Below are positions 24,168 to 33,203 of a DNA stretch of 64,000 nucleotides, one piece after another. Location: contig NZ_JACJVR010000057.1 of NCBI RefSeq assembly GCF_014212175.1, positions 1-64,000 on the forward strand, in the 5' to 3' direction. The DNA is from Cohnella xylanilytica. GTDB taxonomy: Bacteria > Bacillota > Bacilli > Paenibacillales > Paenibacillaceae. A program made the position numbers and the translations under genes. The notes below the pieces were generated by a model. That model searched no databases, was not told the DNA's origin, and worked only from the letters and a program-made list of their open reading frames with translations. Numbering within the stretch: position 1 is the stretch's first letter; every line of letters starts with the position of its first letter.

Positions 24168-25541
24168 ATGTTCAAGAAGCTTGTCTTGCTCGGTTTAAGC
24201 CTTACGGTCATCTTCATGCTGGCCGCCTGCGGGGGGAATAACGGCAACAATGGAAGCGCCTCCAACCCGCCGGATTCCGGCAGCTCCGGATCCGCCTCTC
24301 CGGATTCGGGGTCCTCGAACGAGAAGGTCACGCTCAAGATCATTCACTGGATCAACGAGCCCGTCAACAAGTACTACGAGGAGTTCAACAAGAAATTCAC
24401 GGAGAAATACCCGAACATCAAGGTCGATTACGTGACGGTTCCGTCGGACGCGACGTACGACCAGCTGCAGCAGACGAGAATCAACGCCAACGACGCCGAC
24501 CTGGTGGCGCTCAAGAGCGGCTTCGCCCCGATCCCGCAGGAATGGGCCAAGGGAGCGGAAGCGCCCGTCTGGAAGCAATGGATCGACGCCGGCCTGATCA
24601 TGGACCTGTCCGGCCAGGACTTCGTCAAGAACTACAACGCGACGGACGTAGAGAACTCCACGACTTACAACGGCAAGGTGTACGGCATCAACATGGGCAA
24701 GGTTTCGTTCACCGGGCTCTTCTATAATAAGAAAATTTTCGCCGATAACGGCCTTCAGGTTCCGAAAACCTGGGACGAATTTACGAAAGTCGTCGATACG
24801 CTCAAGAGCAAAGGAATCGCGCCGCTCGGCTTCGCCGGCAAGGACATCTGGCCGTTCAACCTCGCGGTGCAGGGGCTGTCCGCCACGGTGCACAAGGATC
24901 AGGCGGCCTTCATCAAGGGGCTCTGGGACGGCTCGACCAAGTTCACCGACCCGGCTCAGATCGAGATTCTGTCCAAGGCGCAGTACCTGCTTCAGAACGC
25001 GATCGATGGCACGATGGGCGTCGACTACGCCTCGCTGCCGAGCTTGTTCATCAGCGGCAAGGTCGCGATGATCGCGGACGGCACCTGGAACGCCCCGACG
25101 ATCAAGTCCGGCGATCCGAGCCTCGAATTCGGCTACTTCCCGATCCCGGGCAGCAACGACGCGGCGCAGAACGCCTCCCTCGCCGGCAAGTACGATATGA
25201 GCTGGATGGTTCTGGAGAAGGCGAAGAACAAGGACGCCGCCTTGAAGTGGCTGGCGATGCAGTCGGAGCCGGACCATTACGCGGAGTTCGTCAAGGCGTC
25301 CGGCTTCCTGCCCAACGCGGACGTGCAGATCGAGGATCCGTTCGTGAACGAGCTGAAGCCGTACCTGCAATCGTTCAAGCTGGCATGGGACCAGCTGTTC
25401 ATCAATCGTCCGAACGCCGGCGAGCACGTGAGCGGCTCGAGCGTTCACGCGGAATTCCTCGCTCCCGCGGGACCGATCAAGACGCCGGATGAGCTGGCGG
25501 CGCTGTCGCAGAAGGAATGGGACGCCGCGGCGCCCAAGTAA
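24168..25541 (+). CDS. ABC sugar importer, solute-binding lipoprotein 1
   Basis: A 457-residue extracytoplasmic binding protein. ATG 24168 gives a lipoprotein signal with lipobox LAAC (FMLAACGG); a Gly/Ser/Asn linker follows. The mature part is the bacterial extracellular solute-binding fold 1 (LKIIHWINEPVNKYYEEFNK, VYGINMGKVSFTGLFYNKKI, GKVAMIADGTWN). Two permease genes and GH1 and GH9 glycosidases follow on the same strand, so the ligand is likely a beta-glucan oligosaccharide (inference). No ATPase gene is present. Confidence 0.92.
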   Translation: MFKKLVLLGLSLTVIFMLAACGGNNGNNGSASNPPDSGSSGSASPDSGSSNEKVTLKIIHWINEPVNKYYEEFNKKFTEKYPNIKVDYVTVPSDATYDQLQQTRINANDADLVALKSGFAPIPQEWAKGAEAPVWKQWIDAGLIMDLSGQDFVKNYNATDVENSTTYNGKVYGINMGKVSFTGLFYNKKIFADNGLQVPKTWDEFTKVVDTLKSKGIAPLGFAGKDIWPFNLAVQGLSATVHKDQAAFIKGLWDGSTKFTDPAQIEILSKAQYLLQNAIDGTMGVDYASLPSLFISGKVAMIADGTWNAPTIKSGDPSLEFGYFPIPGSNDAAQNASLAGKYDMSWMVLEKAKNKDAALKWLAMQSEPDHYAEFVKASGFLPNADVQIEDPFVNELKPYLQSFKLAWDQLFINRPNAGEHVSGSSVHAEFLAPAGPIKTPDELAALSQKEWDAAAPK

Positions 25542-25560
25542 CCGCGCGATCCAGCGAACG

Positions 25561-25595
25561 AACGGGGCCGAAGCCGCTGCGGCGGCGGCCCCGTT
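25561..25595 (+). terminator. Intra-operon hairpin between binding protein and permease
   Basis: AACGGGGCC / GGCCCCGTT with a 17-base GC-rich loop and no long T-tract. It probably stabilises the upstream mRNA or partly terminates, giving more binding protein than permease. Confidence 0.5.
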
Positions 25596-25636
25596 CCTAT
25601 CCCGGCAACGATACCTGAGCAGGGGAGTGAGACTCG

Positions 25637-26533
25637 ATGTACCCATTCGGAAGAGGGATCGCCAGGCATCTGCCGCTGGCGCTGCTGATGATTCCGCTGC
25701 TGCTGTACGTGGTGTTCGCCTTCGGCCCCTCCATGGCGACCGTGTTCTTCTCGTTCACGGACGCGACCGGGATTCCGGGCGTGCGCTGGCACTTCGTCGG
25801 CTTCGACAACTACCGCAAGCTGCTGTTCTCCTCCGACCAGGCCGAGAGGCTGCGTTCGATCCGCAACTCGCTCGAATTCGCCTTCCTGGTCGTCGTCATC
25901 CAGAACGCGATCGGGCTGTTCATGGCCGTGCTGCTCAACCGGAAGCTGAAGGGCGACGCTTTCTACCGCGCCACCTTCTTCCTGCCGGTCGTTCTCGGCG
26001 TCACGGTGTCGGGCCTCGTCTGGCGCATGATGCTGAACCCGATGAGCGGTCCGATGGGGGAGCTGTTCAAGATGTTCGGCACGCGCAGCAACTTCCTGTC
26101 CAGCTATGACGCCGCCTTCTACTGGATCATCTTCGTGCAGATCTGGATGTATATGGGCTATTCGATGACGATCTTCATCGCGGGCCTGCAATCCATTCCG
26201 CGCGACCTGTACGACTCCGGCCATATCGACGGGGCCAGCGGCTGGAAGGCGTTCCGCTACATTACGTTCCCGATGATCGCGCCCGCCGTGACGGTGAATA
26301 CGCTGCTCTCCATCATCGGCGCGCTGCAGACGTTCGACATCATCTACGTGCTGACGAACGGCGGCTTCAACACGCGAACGCTCGCGCTCGACGTCTACCG
26401 CGACGCGATCGCCAACAACACGACGGCGGATTACGGCCTCGCCTCCGCCGGCGCGATGGTGCTTTTCCTATTCGTGTTCGTCTTCACGGTCGTCTTCATG
26501 TACCTGCTGCGCAGAAGAGAGGTCGATCTGTAA
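25637..26533 (+). CDS. ABC sugar importer permease 1 (MalF/UgpA type)
   Basis: A 298-residue protein with six membrane helices. GGGGAG precedes the ATG. The EAA-like loop for ATPase contact reads LYDSGHIDGASGWKAFRYIT. It ends in TAATG overlap with the next permease gene. It should form a heterodimer with the 26533 product and use an MsmX-like ATPase made elsewhere. Confidence 0.9.
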   Translation: MYPFGRGIARHLPLALLMIPLLLYVVFAFGPSMATVFFSFTDATGIPGVRWHFVGFDNYRKLLFSSDQAERLRSIRNSLEFAFLVVVIQNAIGLFMAVLLNRKLKGDAFYRATFFLPVVLGVTVSGLVWRMMLNPMSGPMGELFKMFGTRSNFLSSYDAAFYWIIFVQIWMYMGYSMTIFIAGLQSIPRDLYDSGHIDGASGWKAFRYITFPMIAPAVTVNTLLSIIGALQTFDIIYVLTNGGFNTRTLALDVYRDAIANNTTADYGLASAGAMVLFLFVFVFTVVFMYLLRRREVDL

Positions 26534-27351
26534 TGGCCGAATCCAAATCGTCCGCCGTCTTCCGGTATGCCGTCGTCCTGTTCATGCTGTGCGTTTACGT
26601 CTTGCCGCTCTTCTATCTGTTCAACGTAGCGATGAAGACCCAGATCGAATATTTGAAGTCCCCTATCGGCCTGTTCGAGCAATTCCGCTTCAACAACTTC
26701 CGCACCGCCTGGAACCAGGGGGATTTCTCGCGATATATCTGGAACAGCGTGCTGTATACGAGCGTGACGACGGCGGCGTCCATACTGCTCTCCCTCTTCG
26801 CCGCGTTCCCGATCGCCCGACGCTACGTCCGCTTCTCCAACCTCATCTATCTTTTTTTCACGATGTCCCTGTTCCTGCCGAGCCCTCTCGTCCCGCAGTT
26901 CTGGCTGGCGAGCCAGCTCGGGCTGTATAACACCCAATGGGGCTATATGCTGCTGCGAACGGGCGGCACCGGAATCGCCTTCCTCATGTTCGTCGGGTAC
27001 ATCAAGTCGGTGTCGAAGGAGCTCGACGAAGCGGCGGCGATGGACGGCTGCGGCTATCTGCGGTTTATCTTCCGCATCCTGTTCCCGCTGGTGAAGCCGG
27101 TTCTGGCCACCGGCGTCATGCTGACGGCGATCGGCGTCTGGAACGACATTATCGGTCCGACGATTTACCTGTCCGATACGAAGTACCAGCCGATCACCAA
27201 GGGCCTCTTCGCGTTCTTCGGCCAATACCTGAACAACTGGCCGCTGCTCGCCTGCGGCATCATGATCATCGCGGCGCCTCTCGTCGTGCTGTACTCGTTC
27301 ATCCAGCGGTATCTCGTCAGCGGGGCGCTGGCCGGCTCCGTCAAGTTCTAA
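26533..27351 (+). CDS. ABC sugar importer permease 2 (MalG/UgpE type)
   Basis: A 272-residue protein with six membrane helices. The EAA loop is ELDEAAAMDGCGYLRFIFRI. Its ATG overlaps the previous stop (TAATG), so the two permeases are coupled. The GH1 gene starts 44 bases later, with GAAAGGA-like spacing, continuing the operon. Confidence 0.9.
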   Translation: MAESKSSAVFRYAVVLFMLCVYVLPLFYLFNVAMKTQIEYLKSPIGLFEQFRFNNFRTAWNQGDFSRYIWNSVLYTSVTTAASILLSLFAAFPIARRYVRFSNLIYLFFTMSLFLPSPLVPQFWLASQLGLYNTQWGYMLLRTGGTGIAFLMFVGYIKSVSKELDEAAAMDGCGYLRFIFRILFPLVKPVLATGVMLTAIGVWNDIIGPTIYLSDTKYQPITKGLFAFFGQYLNNWPLLACGIMIIAAPLVVLYSFIQRYLVSGALAGSVKF

Positions 27352-27395
27352 GTCCGAGTTCGGCGCCCTAATCCATCGACAAAGGATGTCTGCCT

Positions 27396-28772
27396 ATGAC
27401 TAACAGCCAATCGTTCCCGAGCGGATTCGTCTGGGGCGTCGCCACGTCCGCTTATCAGATCGAAGGCGCCCACGACGCGGACGGCCGCTCGTTCTCGATC
27501 TGGGACTCCTTCTCCCGCAAGCCGGGCGCCGTCTCGGACGGCGATACCGGAGACCGGGCCTGCGAGCATTATTACCGCTACCCGGAGGACGTGAAGCTGA
27601 TGGCGGAGCTCGGCATCCGCCACTACCGCTTCTCCGTCTCGTGGCCGCGCATCCATCCCGCCGAGGGGCAGACGAGCCGGGAGGGCCTCGCGTTCTACCG
27701 GTCGCTGCTGGACGAATTGAAGCGGCACGGCATCGAGCCGCTCGTCACGATCTATCATTGGGATCTGCCGCAATGGATCGAGGACGAGGGAGGCTGGGCG
27801 AACCGGCGGACGGTAGAGAGGTTCGAGCGATTCGCGGACGTCCTGTTCCGGGAGTTCGGGGAGGACGTGCCGAAGTGGATTACGATCAACGAGCCGTGGT
27901 GCGCGGCGATGCTCGGCTACGGCACGGGGGAACACGCGCCGGGGAAGACGGACTGGGGCGAGGCGATCCGGGCGTCGCACCATCTGCTGCTGGCTCACGG
28001 GAAGGCGGTGCAGGCGTACCGGAGGCTGGGGCTTAAGGGAGAGATCGGCATCACGCTGAACCTCGATTCCAACGAGCCGCTGACGGACGCGGAGGAGGAC
28101 CGGAAGGCGCAGGTTCGCCACGACGGCTATTTGAACCGGTGGTTCCTCGATCCGATCTTCAAAGGCGGCTACCCGGAAGACATGATGGAATGGTACCGGC
28201 CTTGGGTCGGCGAGTTCGACTTCATCGAGCCGGGCGACCTCGAGACGATCCGCGAGCCCGGCGACTTCTTCGGCATCAATTATTACAACCGCAACCTGGT
28301 CAAGGCGGGAGAGAGGCATTCGCTAATCAAGGCCGAGTACGAAGTGCCGCCGGACAGCGAGGTGACGGACATGGGGTGGGAGGTGCATCCCGAATCGCTG
28401 TACCGGCTGCTCGCGCGGTTGAAGGACGATTATACCTCACTGCCGATCTATATTACGGAGAACGGGGCGGCGGCGGCCGACAAGCTCGAGGAGGGCGCCG
28501 TGCGCGACGAATCCCGGATCCGGTACGTGAAGGCGCATCTGGAGCAGTGTCTGCGGTTCATCCGGGAAGGCGGGCGGCTCGCGGGCTACTACCTGTGGTC
28601 GTTCCTCGACAACTTCGAATGGGCTTGGGGGTACGGCAAGCGGTTCGGGGCCGTCTACGTCGACTACGAGACGCTGGAGCGGACTCCGAAGGACAGCGCG
28701 ATCTGGTACGGGAAGGTCGCCCGTTCGGGCGTATTGCCGACTTGGCCGGAGCGGGAGGTGGAGAAGGCATGA
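27396..28772 (+). CDS. bglA: GH1 beta-glucosidase
   Basis: A 458-residue intracellular glycosidase without signal peptide, the usual GH1 length. The N-terminus FPSGFVWGVATSAYQIEGA is typical. The acid/base is E166 in TINEPW and the nucleophile E355 in YITENG; the substrate-binding tail LWSFLDNFEWAWGYGKRFG is intact. It would hydrolyse imported cello- or laminari-oligosaccharides to glucose. Its stop overlaps the GH9 start (ATGA). Confidence 0.93.
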   Translation: MTNSQSFPSGFVWGVATSAYQIEGAHDADGRSFSIWDSFSRKPGAVSDGDTGDRACEHYYRYPEDVKLMAELGIRHYRFSVSWPRIHPAEGQTSREGLAFYRSLLDELKRHGIEPLVTIYHWDLPQWIEDEGGWANRRTVERFERFADVLFREFGEDVPKWITINEPWCAAMLGYGTGEHAPGKTDWGEAIRASHHLLLAHGKAVQAYRRLGLKGEIGITLNLDSNEPLTDAEEDRKAQVRHDGYLNRWFLDPIFKGGYPEDMMEWYRPWVGEFDFIEPGDLETIREPGDFFGINYYNRNLVKAGERHSLIKAEYEVPPDSEVTDMGWEVHPESLYRLLARLKDDYTSLPIYITENGAAAADKLEEGAVRDESRIRYVKAHLEQCLRFIREGGRLAGYYLWSFLDNFEWAWGYGKRFGAVYVDYETLERTPKDSAIWYGKVARSGVLPTWPEREVEKA

Positions 28773-31399
28773 GCGGAATGGGCGTTCATGAAGCCGCAGG
28801 ATCGAACCCGAGCGTCAAGGACGACAAGATCGGTCGGGACGACAAGCGCGATGGGGGCGATAGGAGCGGCATGGGGGTTAAGAACGGCACTGGAGAAAAG
28901 ATCAGCAAAGGGGAAAAGAACGGTCGAAGCCTCCGCGCCTTCCCGCTGCCGATCCCGGAGGAGAAGTCCGCCGCTTGCCGGCGGTCGCGCAAGCCGGTCC
29001 TCCAATCGGTCGCGATCGACCGGATGGAGGACGAATCGGTCTGGGAGCTCGTCGAACAAGGGACGATGAGCTTCACGGACGAGCGGGCGAGGCCGGGCTG
29101 CCGCTCGGTGCGCCTGGAATCGCCGACGACGTCCGACAAGTCGTATCAGACGGAAGCGCCCGGCCGGCCGCACGGCAAGGCGTCGGTCCTGCGGCGGTTC
29201 CCCGGCGAAGACTGGAGCGGGTACAACCGGATCCGCTTCTGGGTGTATCCGACGCTGCCGGGCTTCCGCGTCGTGTCGATGTCGGTCGTGCTTCACAACG
29301 AGGGGGAGGAACGGATTCCGGACGCTTATCTGCGGGAAGGCATCCATTACTTCCTGCTGAAGCCGGACCGGTGGAACGAGGTCGTCTGGGAGATCGCCCA
29401 TCTGCCGCGGGACCGGGTGACCGGGCTCGAATTCGTCTACCGGCTCCAAGGCAGCGACGACGGCGCAGCTCGGCACGTGCGCTACGACATCTCGGGGCTC
29501 GAGCTGCAGATCGTGGAGCCCGACTACGCCGAAGGATGGCCGGTCGCGCCGGGGTCCGTCGCGTACTGCCATAGCGGGTACGAGCCCGGCGCGGCCAAGA
29601 CGGCGCTCGTCGGAAGCCAGGGTCCGGATCGGTTCCGCATCGTGAAGGAGGACGGCGGAGAGACGGTTCCGGTTCTGGAGAAGCCCGTCGAGCGGCGGGA
29701 GACGGCGCTGGGATCGTTCGGAGTGCTGATCTTCTCGGAGCTTAGGGAGCCGGGAAGCTATCGGATCGAGATCGGCGATACGCGGACGGAGCCGTTCCCG
29801 ATCGGAGAGCGGGTGTGGGAGAGCAGCCTGTGGAAGACGCTGAACTTCTTCTACTGCCTCCGCTGCGGGACGGAGGTTCCGGGCATTCACGGCGTCTGCC
29901 ACCGGGACTTCCTCTGCGAGCACGACGGCAAGCGGATCGTCATCAACGGCGGGTGGCACGACGCGGGAGACCTGTCCCAAGGCTTGATCAATACGGCGGA
30001 AGCGGTCCATGCTATGCTCGATCTGGCCGACGCGCTGCCGGCATCGGACGGTGCGCTGGCCGAGCGTCTTCGGGAAGAAGCTCGCTGGGGCTTGGAGTGG
30101 GTGCTGAAGACGCGGTTCGGGGACGGGTACCGGACGACTTGGGCGACGATGGACCTGTGGACGGACGGCATCCTCGGGACGGCGGACGACGAGGTCTGCG
30201 AGGCGGGCAACGACCCGCATTCCAACTTCACGGCCGCCATCGCGGAAGCCGCCGCGAGTCGAAGCTTCCGTTCGTCCGATCCGATCCTCGCGGATCGCTG
30301 CCTGACGGCTGCGCGGGAGGATTGGGCGTTCGCGCTGAAGGCGTTCGGGGACGGCGGGGAGGAGTCGGAATGGACGGCGCCCGTCATCGTCGCGTCCGCG
30401 GGCATCAGCGCGTCGGTCGAGCTCTATCGGGCGACGGGCGAAGCGGAGTTCCTGAACCGGGCCGCCGAGCTGGCCGGCTTCGTCCTTGGCTGCCAGGAGC
30501 GGCGGATGCCGGAGTGGGATATTCCGCTCCGGGGGTTTTACTACGCGTCGCCCGAGCGGCGGCGTCTTCTTCACTTCCCGCACCGGGGACACGAGCAAGC
30601 GCCGACCGTCGCGCTGATCGGGCTGATGGAGGCGTATCCGGAGCATCCCGGCTGGGGAAGCTGGTACGCGGCCGTCGTGCTTCATTCGGAGTATATGAAC
30701 AGCATCGCCGCTTACGCCGAGCCCTACGGCATGCTGCCGGCGGGCGTCTACGATCTGGAAGAATCGGAGTCGCCGGAATATCGCGACCAGGTGCTCCAAG
30801 GGGTTCGGCTGTCCGAGCGGCACTACCTGCGCCGCTTCCCGGTCTGGTACGCCATGCGGGGCAACACGGGCACCGGGCTGTCGCAGGCGAAGGCGGTATC
30901 CGCGGCCGCCCGGCTGCGCCGAGACGAATCGCTGCGCGCGTTGGCGCGTCTTCAGCTCGAATGGACGGTCGGCCGCAATCCGTTCGCGCAGAGCCTCATG
31001 TACGGCGAAGGGCACAACTTCTCTCCGCAGTACAGCGCCACCTCCGGCGATATATGCGGTTCGCTCCCCGTCGGCATCCAGACGAGGAAGCAGTACGACG
31101 TCCCCTATTGGCCGGTGCAGAACTGCTATAATGCCACGGAAGTCTGGGTTCACCCGTCTTCCCGCTGGCTGTCGCTGATGGCCGACCTGTACGCGCCGGA
31201 AGCGGCGGGGACGGAAGGGCGGAAGACGGGGAAGACGGGAGAGGCCGAGACCGACGCGAACGGATCGAACGTGAAGGCGGCCCCGGCTTCGCCCGATATC
31301 GCGATCGAGGCGACGATTAGCGGGGCGGAGCTCGAAGCGGAGATCCGAGTCGTCGGTTCCCGCGAAGGGTGTCAAACGTCTGTGATAATGTCACCTTAA
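28769..31399 (+). CDS. GH9-family glycosidase, 3' end lost to an IS insertion
   Basis: An 876-residue product as it now stands. It has no signal peptide and starts with ~50 residues of charged, Gly/Lys-rich linker. A jelly-roll or Ig-like region (~70-340) precedes the GH9 (alpha/alpha)6 barrel: GGWHDAGD (D398 and D401), the Cys/Gly-rich SATSGDICGSLP region, and NATEVW with catalytic E791. After codon 867 the reading frame enters an insertion sequence, adding CQTSVIMSP before a TAA. Restoring the 17-bp target duplication joins codon 867 to 32862 and yields a 930-residue protein. The catalytic domain is complete, so activity may survive. It probably cuts cellodextrins in the cytoplasm. Confidence 0.85.
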   Translation: MSGMGVHEAAGSNPSVKDDKIGRDDKRDGGDRSGMGVKNGTGEKISKGEKNGRSLRAFPLPIPEEKSAACRRSRKPVLQSVAIDRMEDESVWELVEQGTMSFTDERARPGCRSVRLESPTTSDKSYQTEAPGRPHGKASVLRRFPGEDWSGYNRIRFWVYPTLPGFRVVSMSVVLHNEGEERIPDAYLREGIHYFLLKPDRWNEVVWEIAHLPRDRVTGLEFVYRLQGSDDGAARHVRYDISGLELQIVEPDYAEGWPVAPGSVAYCHSGYEPGAAKTALVGSQGPDRFRIVKEDGGETVPVLEKPVERRETALGSFGVLIFSELREPGSYRIEIGDTRTEPFPIGERVWESSLWKTLNFFYCLRCGTEVPGIHGVCHRDFLCEHDGKRIVINGGWHDAGDLSQGLINTAEAVHAMLDLADALPASDGALAERLREEARWGLEWVLKTRFGDGYRTTWATMDLWTDGILGTADDEVCEAGNDPHSNFTAAIAEAAASRSFRSSDPILADRCLTAAREDWAFALKAFGDGGEESEWTAPVIVASAGISASVELYRATGEAEFLNRAAELAGFVLGCQERRMPEWDIPLRGFYYASPERRRLLHFPHRGHEQAPTVALIGLMEAYPEHPGWGSWYAAVVLHSEYMNSIAAYAEPYGMLPAGVYDLEESESPEYRDQVLQGVRLSERHYLRRFPVWYAMRGNTGTGLSQAKAVSAAARLRRDESLRALARLQLEWTVGRNPFAQSLMYGEGHNFSPQYSATSGDICGSLPVGIQTRKQYDVPYWPVQNCYNATEVWVHPSSRWLSLMADLYAPEAAGTEGRKTGKTGEAETDANGSNVKAAPASPDIAIEATISGAELEAEIRVVGSREGCQTSVIMSP
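31353..31369 (+). repeat. Left target-site duplication of the insertion sequence
   Basis: TCGGTTCCCGCGAAGGG, repeated exactly at 32845-32861. This is part of the GH9 coding sequence. Confidence 0.95.
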
Positions 31400-32844
31400 C
31401 TCGTCTGAGAAAATGTCACTTTTAAGTGGTGCCGAGGCTCACCAGAGAGCCTCGGCAAAGCTGTTGTGCTGAGAATACAGAGCGTCTTGGAAATCGCTCT
31501 TGCTTGTGGTACGCTTGATATGGTTTTGTTGCACCGTGGTTTTCCACGGATGCGCTTGGGCGGGTTTGCGTGGCTGCGCAGAACTCGCCTTTTTCCTTTC
31601 CTGCTCGGGCTTACGGATCGGCTTCTCGATTTCTGTGAGCTTAATGGCCGTATCGTCGTGCCACACAATGACTTCTCCCGAAAGCGTCTGACGCACCTCT
31701 ACGACCGTCTTGGCATCGAGGCGATAAGAAGTAGGCTTAGCGAAGGTGTAGGTTTTGTTGGCATAGGATAGCGTGTTTCCTTGCCCAAGCGTTCGCCGTT
31801 CACGAGTCGTAAATACATAGTCCAAACGAATGGAAGAATCCAGCTTCATATAGGCATTTTCGCCGCTTTTCGGCTGCACAGCGAACTTGCGGTTATGCTT
31901 GCGCAAGAGCGCCGGTAACACCTCGTTGGCCGCCTCAATCGTGTTGATACCGAGTAGTCTTAGTTCGATGACCAAGCGGTCTTGGAGCGTGCCCCAGAGC
32001 CGCTCAATGCGTCCCTTCGCCTGCGGGGTCATCGCCTTGATGTGCGTGATATAAAGTTCCTCCATGGCCTTGCCGAAATCGGACAGCGGCTTCGTATCGC
32101 CGGTCAGTTCCTGTTCGACCGTCAATTGCTCATTCGGCGATCTGAAGATCGTATGCCGGTCGCTGTAGAGCCCCAGTGGGATCCCGTATTGCTGGATTCC
32201 CTGCTGCATCACAATCGAGTAGCCTTCGCGGCATTCAGTCGGTCTGAAGATGGCGCCGACAACGACGCCCGTCGCATCGTCAATAGCCGCATGAAGAGTG
32301 AAGGCGGGGGCGCGATCTTCGAGCCATGCATAGGACGTGGCGTCGATCTGCCAGAGCGCACCGGCTTGAGAACGACGTTCTCGCGGCTGATGCGCCTTTT
32401 TGCGGCGGCGCTGCTTGGCTTGCTTCATGCCCTTGTCCAATAAGATCCGGCGTACGCTGGAAGGGCTTAGCTCCAGGGCGTTACGTTCGGTGAGTAGCTC
32501 TGCAAAGTGGCAGTTGTTGCTTCCGGCATAATGCTGACTGTAAAGTGCTGCGACGCGTTCTTTCGTCTCATCCGTAAGCGCATGAGCAGGCTTCCTGCCG
32601 CGATTGCCATGAACAAGTGCCGTTGCGCCCCCCTCCGTCAAATACTTCTTTTTCAACCGAATGATCTGTCTGCACGATAATCCGAGTACTGCTGCTCCTT
32701 CCTCATTCGTTATATGCCCACCAATGATTTTCTCCACCACGACAACCTTCTTCAGTTCTGCTCTGCTCAATGTCAATGTCTCCTGTCCCATGGTGACATT
32801 ATCTCAGAACAGTTATAGGGTGACATTATCACAGCACAACGACA
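31370..32844 (-). mobile_element. IS1202/ISNCY-like insertion sequence (1475 bp)
   Basis: The element starts TGTC and ends GACA. Its ends share about 50 bp of imperfect inverted repeat, including CTGTGATAATGTCACC near each end and a second subterminal copy (CTGAGAaAATGTCAC / CTGAGATAATGTCAC). It carries one transposase gene. The 17-bp duplicated target is long, as reported for the IS1202 group of the former ISNCY set. All parts look intact, so it may still move. Confidence 0.92.
31439..32791 (-). CDS. DDE transposase of the IS1202/ISNCY-like element
   Basis: A 450-residue protein. Residues ~1-60 are a helix-turn-helix (EEGAAVLGLSCRQIIRLKKK), then a second DNA-binding region. The RNase H-like catalytic core has WQIDATSYAW (first Asp), LYSDRHTIF (second Asp) and KGRIERLWGTLQ (Glu). 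The C-terminal part is basic. The promoter must lie inside the right end, which contains TGACATTATC repeats that the protein may also bind. ATG 32791 is preceded by weak GGAG-like sequence. Confidence 0.92.
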   Translation of the reverse strand: MGQETLTLSRAELKKVVVVEKIIGGHITNEEGAAVLGLSCRQIIRLKKKYLTEGGATALVHGNRGRKPAHALTDETKERVAALYSQHYAGSNNCHFAELLTERNALELSPSSVRRILLDKGMKQAKQRRRKKAHQPRERRSQAGALWQIDATSYAWLEDRAPAFTLHAAIDDATGVVVGAIFRPTECREGYSIVMQQGIQQYGIPLGLYSDRHTIFRSPNEQLTVEQELTGDTKPLSDFGKAMEELYITHIKAMTPQAKGRIERLWGTLQDRLVIELRLLGINTIEAANEVLPALLRKHNRKFAVQPKSGENAYMKLDSSIRLDYVFTTRERRTLGQGNTLSYANKTYTFAKPTSYRLDAKTVVEVRQTLSGEVIVWHDDTAIKLTEIEKPIRKPEQERKKASSAQPRKPAQAHPWKTTVQQNHIKRTTSKSDFQDALYSQHNSFAEALW

Positions 32845-32861
32845 TCGGTTCCCGCGAAGGG
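32845..32861 (+). repeat. Right target-site duplication of the insertion sequence
   Basis: An exact copy of the 17-bp left duplication; the interrupted GH9 frame resumes at 32862. Confidence 0.95.
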
Positions 32862-33053
32862 TTGACTTCTTGCCGCGTCTATCTCTATAATCTCGACGCG
32901 CCGTCCTTGCCCGCCGCGGAAGCGGAGCTGAAGGCGAGCGGGACGACGGCGCTCGCGGCGAAGATCCGGGACCCCGGCGAACCCGTCGTCATCGTCGTCG
33001 TGCCGGACGGCCGGCTGGACCGGGCCAGGGAATGGGTCGGGTTGTTGAACTGA
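32862..33053 (+). pseudogene. Severed 3' end of the GH9 gene
   Basis: Sixty-three codons and a stop, in the frame that would follow codon 867 once the element is removed. They encode LTSCRVYLYNLDAPSLPAAE and continue to REWVGLLN, the end of a small C-terminal beta domain. It has no start or ribosome site of its own. Confidence 0.85.
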
Positions 33054-33086
33054 ATCCGATTCGTATGGACGGATCCGCGGAAATGG

Positions 33087-33137
33087 GGCCGTCTCTTAGT
33101 CGGTCTATGCCGACTTTGGAGACGGCCTCTTCTTTTG
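33087..33137 (+). terminator. Terminator of the importer/GH1/GH9 operon
   Basis: GGCCGTCTC / GAGACGGCC forms the outer stem and AGTCGG / CCGACT an inner stem, followed by TCTTCTTTT. Confidence 0.75.
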
Positions 33138-33203
33138 GATTCGTATAACCATTTAACGGCGAAATAATCGGCGAAGCGGCTGCGAAAGGCTCTATGTCGC
33201 TTA

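Noticed and set aside
28664-31375. Long minus-strand open frame opposite the GH9 gene
   Set aside because: Antisense artefact; the plus strand carries complete GH9 motifs.
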